Origin: Zea mays
Taxonomy: Eukaryota; Streptophyta; Magnoliopsida; Poales; Poaceae
Direction: 5' to 3'
Length of the DNA: 64,000 nt
Assembly: GCF_902167145.1 (NCBI RefSeq)
Contig: NC_050096.1
Coordinates: 185,167,825 to 185,231,824, forward strand
This document shows positions 56,376 to 64,000 of the stretch, piece by piece. The notes below the pieces were generated by a model. That model did not search any database and was not told where the DNA came from. It was given only the letters and a program-made list of their open reading frames with translations. Every line of letters starts with the position of its first letter. Position 1 is the first letter of the stretch. The position numbers and the translations under genes were made by a program.

Positions 56376-57900
56376 CAGAATCTGATCCACTGGATGATTT
56401 CTTTGGATTGTTGACCGAACTTGAGTTGGAGGAACTTGTGAAGCTTCTTCCTCCTTATCTTGTTCTTCATGTGCAACCCCTTGATCTAGCCTTCATCTTG
56501 AGGTACATGTTCCTCATCTTGAGTTAGGGGATGCACCAATGTAGACGAAGAAGGTTGATCTTGCTCTTGTTGTTCCTGTGGTCGCACATCACCTATTGCC
56601 ATTGTTCGCATTACGGCCATCGGAACCTCATCTTCATCTACATCATCAAGATCAACTTTCTCTCTTGGAGAGCCATTAGTTTCATCAAATACAACGTCGC
56701 TAGAGACTTTAACTAATCCTGATGATTTGTTGAAGACCCTATACACTTTTGTATTTGAGTCATAACCTAGTAAAAACCCTTCTACAGCTTTGGGAGCAAA
56801 CTTTGAATGCCTACCTTTCTTTACCAAGATGTAGCATTTGCTCCCAAATACACGAAAATAAGAAATATTGGGTTTGTTACCGGTTAGGAGTTTGTATGAT
56901 GTCTTCTTGAGGAGGCGATGTAGATAGAGCCGATTTATGGCATGTCAAGCTGTATTCACAGCTTTCGACCAAAACCGCTCAGGCGTCTTGTATTCTCCAA
57001 GCATTGTTCTTGCCATATCAATTAGCATCCTGTTCTTCCTCTCTACTACACCATTTTGTTGTGGTGTGTAGGGAGCGAAGAACTCGTGCTTGATGCCTTC
57101 CTCAAGATATTCTTCGACTTGAAGGTTCTTGAACTCAGATCCATTATCACTCATTATCTTTTTCACTTTTAGCTCAAATTCATTTTGAGCTCTCCTTAAG
57201 AAGAAGCGCTTAAGAGTTCCTTGGGTTTCAGATTTGTCATGCAGGAAGAACACCCAAATGAAGTGGGAAAAATCATCAACAATGACAAGAGCATACTTAT
57301 TTCCCCCGATGCTGAGATAAGCAACGGGCCCGAAGAGATCCATATGTAGGAGTTCTAGTGGTCTTGATGTTGTCATCACATTCTTGCTTTGATGAGTACT
57401 TCCCACCTGCTTTCCTTCTTGGCACGCTCCACAAGGTCTGTCTTTCTCAAAACAAACATCGATTAGTCCTAACACATGTTCTCCCTTTAGAAGTTTATGA
57501 AGGTTCTTCATCCCAACATGTGCTAGACGGCGGTGCCAGAGCCAGCCCATATTAGTCTTAGCGATTAAGCATGCATCTAGATCGGCATTCTCTTTTGAGA
57601 AATCAACTAAGTAGAGCTTGTCGTCTAATACACCCTTAAAATCTAATGAACCATCACTTCTTCTAAAGACAGATACATCAATATTTGTAAATAAGCAATT
57701 ATAACCCATATGGCATAATTGGCTTACAGACAACAAGTTGTACCCGAGTGATTCTACTAGAAACACATCTCCAAAGATGATAGTGTCTTGGGAATCCCTA
57801 TTCTTGACGTAGGAGGTAAACATTTTCTTCTCCTCGTCATGTAGTTTGTGCATCCGCTATCAATAATCCAGCTTGAGCCCACGGATGCATAAACCTGCAA
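56376..57900 (-). pseudogene. pol: Sirevirus protease-integrase, minus strand, broken
   Basis: The pol frame begins 8 bp after the first base of the Gag stop, as in the plus copy. The protease motif reads D-S-G here (near 57850), unlike D-R-G in the plus copy. One base is missing shortly after, and a 66-bp in-frame deletion (junction 57766/57767) removes about 22 residues of the protease. Integrase follows with the zinc region (HRRLAHVG, near 57530), the DLFG and SDNGSEF motifs and VERKN near 57040. A TGA ends this frame at 56945. The acidic C-terminal linker continues to about 56486. Confidence 0.78.
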
Positions 57901-59018
57901 GGTAATTAAGCTTGGGTTTTAGGTACCCAACTCTTGTTGGGTCCTACAAGGTTAGTCACAACAGACTTTGGTACCCAGATGCAAGTTTTGTCTCTCTTGC
58001 ACTTAGGTCCCAAATTTCTAGCAACTACTTTATCATTTTTGCATGTAAGAACAAATGAAGCATCACATGTTTGGTAAAGCATAGTTGGTCTAGTTGATGC
58101 TCTCCTAGGCGCATGAGAAGCAGCATGATGGCGCCTAGGCCTATTTCTACCATGAGCATACGAGGAGCTAGATGCAAACATAGCATTAGAATTATATGCA
58201 GCATCATGACATACAGGATAAACGACATGATTATGACGCCTATCATGATGAGTATTACTCTAACTTTCTTATCATAAAGATAGGCATCATTCTTTTGAGA
58301 GCTACCAGCCATGGGAGCCTTCCCTTTCTCTTTGTTGAGATTGGAGGTCCTTTGGCTTGTTAAGTTCTTGGTTCCCTTTTGGAAACCAAGTCCATCCTTA
58401 ATAGAGGGGTGTCAACCAATGGTGTAGGCATCCCTAGCAAATTTTAATTTCTCATAATTATCCTTGCAAGTCTTAAGTTGAGCATTAAGACTTGTGACAT
58501 CATTATTTAAATTGAGAATGGTAGAGACATGTTCATTGCAAGCACCAATATTAAAATCTTTACACCTATTGCAGATTACAACATGCTCTACACATGAACT
58601 AGCCACATTAAATTCTTCTAGCTTAGTATTAAAATCATCATTCATAATTTTGAGACTAGAAATATATCATGGCAGGTAGACATCTTAGAGGACAATATTT
58701 CATTTTTCTTAATTTCTAGAGCAAGAGATTTTTGAACATTAATGAATTTATCATGTTCGTCATACAGAATATCTTATTGCTTTTCTAGCAACCTATCCTT
58801 TTCATTAAGAGCATCAAGCAATTCATTTATTTTATCTACCTTAGATCTATCTAATCCTTTAACTAAATCACTATAATCTATTTCATCGTCAGAAGATTCC
58901 TCGTCGCTAGAAGAAGTGTACTTAGGTGTATCTTGTATAAGTACCTTCTTCTCCTTAGCCATAAGGCACGTGTGGCGTTCATTGGGGAAAAGGAAGGATT
59001 TGTTGAAGGCCGAGGCAG
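57901..59018 (-). pseudogene. gag: Sirevirus Gag C-terminal extension, minus strand
   Basis: Coiled-coil-rich acidic segment (58962-58774, with an SSDEESSDDE stretch), then a Cys-containing part (CNRCKD near 58560), then a His/Arg/Ser-rich part ending at TAA 57906-57908. A TAA at 58774-58776 and several frame changes break it. It is the counterpart of 9717-10603 on the plus strand. Part of the coiled coil is preserved here that is lost upstream of the gypsy insertion there. Confidence 0.7.
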
Positions 59019-60314
59019 CTAGTCCTTCATCATTGGAGTCGGATGAAGAACAATCGGAGTCCCATTCTTTTCCAAAATGTGCGCCTCGCCCTTTGCCTTC
59101 CTATAGTTCTTCTTCCTTTCCTTCTTCCCATTCATTTCTTGTGCCTGGTCATTGTCATTATCGGGACATTGTGCTATGAAATGACCAGACTTACCACACT
59201 TGAAGCAGGAGCGTTTCCCCCTCGATTTGTTCTTGTTGGGATACTCCTTGTGTCCCTTCAAGGCGGTCTTGAAGCGCTTGATTATAAGCGCCATTTCGTC
59301 CTCATTGAGCCCGACAGCCTCCACTTGTGCTACCTTGCTAGGTAGCGCCTCCTTGCTGTGGGTTGCTTTGAGAGCAATGGGTTGCGGCTCGTAGAGAGGA
59401 AGCGGTCCGTTTAAAGCATCATCCACATACCTCGCTTCCTTCACCATCATGCGCCCGCTCATGAATTTTACGAGAATTTCCTCGGGTGTCATCTTGGTGT
59501 ACCTGGGGTTCTCACAAACAAGATTTACAAGATGAGGATCAATAACGGTAAATGACCTTAGCATGAGTCGGACGACGTCATGATCCATCCATCTTGTACT
59601 CCCATAGCTTCGAATCTTATTGACAAGGGTCTTGAGCCTGTTGTAAGTTTGAGTTGGCTCCTCTCCCCTTATCATGGCGAACCTCCCCAGCTCGCCTTCC
59701 ACCAGTTCCATCTTGGTGATCATGGTGGCATCATTACCCTCGTGAGAGATTTTGAGGGTGTCCCATATTTGCTTGGCATTGTCCAAGCCACTTACTTTGT
59801 TATATTCATCCATGCATAGAGATGCTAGCAAAACATTAGTAGCTTGTGCATTTTTATGTATTTGCTCATTGATAAATACAGGATTGTCAGTGCTATCAAA
59901 ATGCATTCCATTTTCAACAATTTCCCAAATACTAGGATGGAGGGAAAATAAGTGAATACGCATTTTATGACTCCAAAATGAATAGTCCTCTCCATCAAAG
60001 TGTGGGGGTTTTCCAAGTGGAATAGATAGTAAATGGGAATTCGAATTATAAGGGATGCGAGAATAATCAAAAGAATAGTTTTGATTAATCGTTTTCTTTT
60101 TCAACGAAGAGTCTTCGTCGTCGTCTTCCCTTGGTGAAGAGGAGGAGGCGTCGCTGTCGTAATAGATGATCTTCTTTATGTGCCTCTTCTCCTTTCCATC
60201 CCTCTTCTTGTGACTTGAGCCTGAGTCAGTGGGCTTGTCATCTTTTGGCTCGTTGACATAGAGGGTCTCCTTCTCCTTGTCGTTGATCACCATCCCCTTA
60301 CCTTTAGGATCCAT
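59019..60314 (-). pseudogene. gag: Sirevirus Gag core with zinc knuckle, 431 codons open
   Basis: Read from the ATG at 60314, 35 bp past the primer-binding site. The N-terminal ~90 residues are Lys/Asp/Ser-rich. The Gag capsid-type region (copia UBN2-type, residues ~100-300) contains FDGEDYSFWSHKMR and LWD-like motifs. A zinc knuckle CFKCGKSGHFIAQC (CX2CX4HX4C) lies near 59175-59216. The frame is lost near 59040-59090, just after the knuckle, so the Gag extension continues in another frame. This core is missing for the plus-strand copy, whose gag lies beyond the left edge. Confidence 0.8.
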
Positions 60315-60348
60315 CCCTTCGGGCGGTTAGTCCCTTAATGAAGAGTAT

Positions 60349-60361
60349 GGCTCTGATACCA
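60349..60361 (-). other. Primer-binding site, initiator tRNA-Met type
   Basis: On the minus strand, TGGTATCAGAGCC, an exact plant iMet primer site, 2 bp after the end of the 5' LTR. Confidence 0.85.
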
Positions 60362-60363
60362 AT

Positions 60364-61173
60364 TGAGAGCACCTAGAGGGGGGGTGAATAGGTGATCCTG
60401 TAAAAATCAACACTAAATAGCACATACTTGGATGATGAAGTGTTAGTGAAATCAAAACCAAGGTGTTATGTCTAGAGAGAAGGAGATGACTTCTTCACTT
60501 AATTGCTCTTTACAAAGTGAGTATTAAACTTAGAGCAATTATCAAGTGAGTGGAAGATCGCACAAGAATAACAATAGGTGACACATCAATTTTTATCCCG
60601 TGGTTCGGCCAAGTAGAACACTTGCCTACTTCCATGTTGTGGCGTCCCAATGGACGAGGGTTGCACTCAACCCCTTTCAAGTGATCCAATGATCTACTTG
60701 AATACCACGGTTTTCTTCCTTATAGTTGATGTTTCCTTTGTGAGGAATCTCCACAAGTTGGAGTCTCTCACCCTTATAAAATTGATCACGTAACCACAAG
60801 AGTAAGGGAGGGAAGAAACACATGCAAGAGCTAGAGTCGCAGCAATGACACGCACACAAGTCAAGAAACGAGCACACAAACACAACACAGAGAGTTTACA
60901 ACTCAACAAGTGCTCAAATCTCAATCACAAGTATCCGGATGTGTGTTTGTGGAGTCTAGGCATCTTAGGATGTTCAATGGAGGCTTGGTGTTCTGCTCCA
61001 TGCGCCTAGGGGTCCCTTTTATAGCCCCAAGGTACCTAGGAGCCGTTGGATCTCCATTTGGTAGGCAATACTTGCCTTCTGTCAGTTGGCGCACCGGACA
61101 GTCTGGTGCACCACCGGACATGAACAGTGCCCGATTTCTTTCCTTCTCTGGCAAAGCCGACCGTTAAGCCCTC
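60364..61173 (-). repeat. Sirevirus 5' LTR, 810 bp of it
   Basis: The outer end (TGAGAGCACCTAG on the plus strand) matches 53408. The LTR is cut at 61173 by the gypsy insertion, directly after GTTAAGCCCTC; the uninterrupted match is near 54191. TATA box near 61017-61023. CACCGGAC palindrome remnants near 61091-61117. Confidence 0.88.
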
Positions 61174-64000
61174 TATGACGGAACCTCCCAAGTAATTAGG
61201 CCCACCTACAGTTGTCCTTGTCCAACGGACATCAGACAACCCTGTAGGTGCCCCTGAACTACTTGACAAGTTCGGTATCCTTCCTTACCTCACCAGGAAC
61301 GTCTCACCCATCTTGTAGACATTACAGAACATCGGAGATAAAGAAATGCGGAAGCGAATTACATAATCTTACATTTATTTCAAAAGCAAGCTTGAGTTAG
61401 GTTATTACAGACCAGTCTAAAAGTGAGTGCATAGGAGTAATATTATACAAACCAGGGGAGGCACAAGACTCCTCCCGATAAGCTAAAAGCAAAAGATCCT
61501 AAACGGAGGACCGAGTCCTCCCGCACTTCAGTCTTGATTTTCTTCTTTCGGAACCACCTTGGCACAGAAGTAGCAAAAGTCTGCTACTTCCTCACCTAAA
61601 AACAACAAAGGGATAAACCCTGAGTATGGAATACTCAGCAAGTCTTACCCGACTAAGAAAAAGACTCTCAAGGGTATGCTGGTTATGTGGGAGTCAAGGT
61701 AAGGCTTTTCAATATTCAAAGACTTTGTTTTGCAGAAATGCTTACTAAAGTGGATCCTTAAAAATCCAATTTTATTTGTCAAGTTAAGTAAAATTACCTG
61801 CACTAGAGTTCTTTCTACCCTAGTTCAATCACTGGTCCTGCACTAGCCAATTTCTTAACAAAAACCCATCATCTTTAGTGGAATGCTACGTGTAAGTCAG
61901 TGGCCAAGTCTCCATAACCGCGGAGGTACGGCGATCCGAATCGATTATACTCAGCTGAGGATCTCCAATCACACGACATATGTAGCACTTAACCCTTGCA
62001 TATGTCAACCCGCCACCGGGGTTCTTAAGACCGGATCAGGTTCACGCAAACCGAGAGCACAGATACACCACCGTCCAGCCTCTTGCCACGGAGGGTACAC
62101 GCTACTCTCGCCACCGCTCCACTCCCATTTCGTGGTATCTTATTCCGGCCTTAGTCTGCCCGAGGCAAGGCTTACCCATGACGAGGTATGTGACCAGTTA
62201 AAGGGTCCTCGGTCAGCAGGCCTACATCGAGACGGTCCTTAATCGACTCGGACGGAGACACTACACCGAGACTCTCTTTCTCGTGCAAGTCACCCGCCCG
62301 GTCTCAGCTTAATCTTTTTAACCCAAAAACTTGGTACCTGACAGAGGTACATCTTTTCCGATGTTGGACCCATCATGGCCATGATGGATCCACCATCAAA
62401 TTTTATTTTCGAAAACATCCCACCCACTTTTGCCACATCATATTTTGTAAAAACAAAACATTTTGTTTTTCTAAAGCAAGACTAAGCATCAAAATCTTTT
62501 TGTAAAACGGGTGATCAAGGAAGGTAATCAAGTTCAAGGAAGGTAATGCAGGAATTGTTTTAGCAATCAACTCCTATCACCTAATGCAGCAATCAAGTGA
62601 GAAAGATTTTAAAAACATCAAGGAAGGTGGAAAATGCACCGGGGCTTGCCTTCGTTAACAGGTGATTCAGGCTCGGATCCACAAATGTCGAAGCAGAAAC
62701 TATTCCTGGCCTGAGTGTCCAAAGGTGGTTGCACTTGCTCTTCAGTTACTTCTACCTCTTCTTCTCGTTCTAATCATAACCATACGTATGTATAAGAATG
62801 GATGCCATGGGATGCTCATGAGGATGCAAAGACAACATAAACTTATTAGTTATGTCTTGAATACAACTTGCCTTCACGGAGTTCCGGGAACTTAGGGTTT
62901 CCGGAGTCGGTAAAGGAGTTCATAGGGCAGGGGGGGTGTTTTGGGATTTAGTGATCAAACAAGGTCCAAATCAACTCAAATTCTACCCAAGGCTTCTAAA
63001 TATTGGTTTAAGTTCACATAAAAAGTTTGGGAAATTTTGGACTTATTATTTATTTTCTAAAAATCCAGAACCAATGGTTTACGCTATTTTAAATACCCTA
63101 AAATTCTTTGTTCAAACTAAAAATCATAAAACTATTTTTATTAAATACTATGGAAAATAACAAGCCTAGGAAATTTGGTCTCATATTTTTAGGATTTTTC
63201 TACCTTTTTCTAGAATTGTTTTAACTCTGGGATAAAAAGAAAAGGGAAAACTTGTAACAATTCTGGGCTGAATTCGGCCCAAGCAGCCCAGTACAGAGAG
63301 GACAGCGCGCTCGCGCCTGCGCGCGCTCTGTTAGTTTTGCGGATAGGCCCTCGGCGTTCTGGCTAATCTGAAATGAGCCTAAACACTATTTTCAGGAGTC
63401 GCTGACACTTCGCAGAAAGGCCCTCCGGTTTCTGTTTCTTCCCCGCGATTACCCCTGACCACGCCGCGTTGTTCGTTCATCACGGACAAGGTTTGTACCG
63501 GCCATGATCGGCGACGATTGTTCAAACTAACTGTCGGAGAGGCTTTACGGACCTAAGGTGACCTAAGAACGGTCCTCAATTTCGGATGGCGCTCCAAGAA
63601 AATGTTCTGCCCACGCTCAGGGCGGAAACCGGGGCGTCGAGCTCACGTTCCCGTACAACCATGGCCGAACTGAGCAAACGGATGTCACCGAGAGCTTCAC
63701 AAGCATGGAGAGATTCGGAAACAACACATGAATTGAATGGCGACTCACCAGAACAGGCTGGCCACGGGAGGGCTATTCCTCACGGTGCGGCGGACGGAAT
63801 TGGGGAAAAATGGTGCCGTGGCGTCCACGAGTGAAATTAAGGGATGGGATTTTGGCTACACGGTCGTAAAGGACCCCTGATTCCCCGTGTACAACCAATT
63901 TGGAGAGTGGGAGAGGAGACACGGCGAATTTTGGATTGCGATGGGTGTGCTGGTAAAGAGGAAAACACCTCGCCGTGGACCACCGTGCTATTTATAGCCA
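61174..64000 (-). mobile_element. Gypsy (Tekay-like) LTR, minus strand, runs off the window
   Basis: Inverted relative of the 5691-9716 LTR. It starts with the complement of the LTR end (GACGGAACCTCCCAAGTAAT); the terminal base pair is TA instead of TG. It contains the counterparts of the leader, the hairpin (62366-62391) and a TATA box at 63988-63997. Because the LTR end meets the Sirevirus, this is the 3' LTR of a minus-strand element or a solo LTR; the rest is outside the window. No gene is seen; the small ORFs in it are not supported. Confidence 0.85.
63988..63997 (-). promoter_or_regulatory. TATA box of the right-hand gypsy LTR
   Basis: Minus strand CTATAAATAG at 63997-63988, about 2.8 kb from the LTR end, in the same place as the TATA of the left LTR (6994). 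Confidence 0.6.

Larger units (their letters stand above)
53408..61173 (-). mobile_element. Ty1/copia Sirevirus (Opie/Ji type), minus strand, 5' LTR interrupted
   Basis: Read on the minus strand: partial 5' LTR (61173-60364), primer-binding site, gag, protease, integrase, RT, RNase H, untranslated region and a truncated 3' LTR (to 53408). The right side is cut by a gypsy LTR at 61174. It is a close relative of the plus-strand Sirevirus at 9717-29197. It carries several small deletions flanked by microhomology and multiple frameshifts. The left end abuts knob satellite after GTTAC (53403-53407), the probable left copy of the target duplication. The matching right copy is outside the window. 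Confidence 0.88.

Noticed and set aside
9717..61173. One large inverted duplication joining the two Sireviruses
   Set aside because: Junctions with gypsy and knob differ on the two sides, each Sirevirus has private deletions, and Huck is present in only one.

Overview
The window is plant heterochromatin, almost certainly maize (Zea mays). About 16 kb of it is a tandem array of the ~180-bp maize knob satellite, split into three blocks (29198-32350, 32922-42503, 49886-53407). The rest is LTR retrotransposons inserted into that array or nested in one another. I see no host protein-coding gene, tRNA, rRNA or CRISPR array.

Layout from left to right. 1-9716 is the 3' 9.7 kb of a Ty3/gypsy chromovirus (Tekay-like): 5' LTR tail, upstream coiled-coil ORF, gag-pol with chromodomain and four in-frame stops, and a 4.0-kb 3' LTR. 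It sits in a + strand Ty1/copia Sirevirus (Opie/Ji type), whose remaining coding part and 3' LTR run from 9717. That LTR is interrupted at 15764 by a complete 13.3-kb Huck-like Ty3/gypsy element (15764-29032, target duplication gctat/actat), and its last 165 bp resume at 29033-29197. Knob satellite follows. It contains a 571-bp solo LTR (32351-32921, target duplication aggtg) and a complete, very young, gag-only Zeon-like element (42504-49885, target duplication ttttc, LTRs identical by eye). After the third knob block comes a - strand Sirevirus (53408-61173), whose 5' LTR is interrupted by a - strand LTR of the same gypsy family as at the left edge (61174 to the window end).

How the parts relate. 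The insertion order can be read from the nesting: the knob array came first, the two Sireviruses, solo LTR and Zeon inserted into it, and Huck and the two Tekay-like elements inserted into the Sireviruses. The older elements are broken by TGA/TAG/TAA stops and small deletions. Only the Zeon-like element has intact reading frames: a sense gag and, on the opposite strand, a predicted three-exon gene with its own TATA-like box. Zeon has no protease, RT or integrase and must use enzymes from another element.

The points most worth a second look are the antisense gene in the young Zeon copy, the higher-order structure in the knob array (a 1245-bp seven-monomer duplication and linked monomer variants), the clustering of three of four insertions at one phase of the satellite monomer, a hairpin in the gypsy LTR with paired substitutions between the two copies, and several microhomology-flanked deletions. 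Element family names come from memory of sequence features, not a database search.
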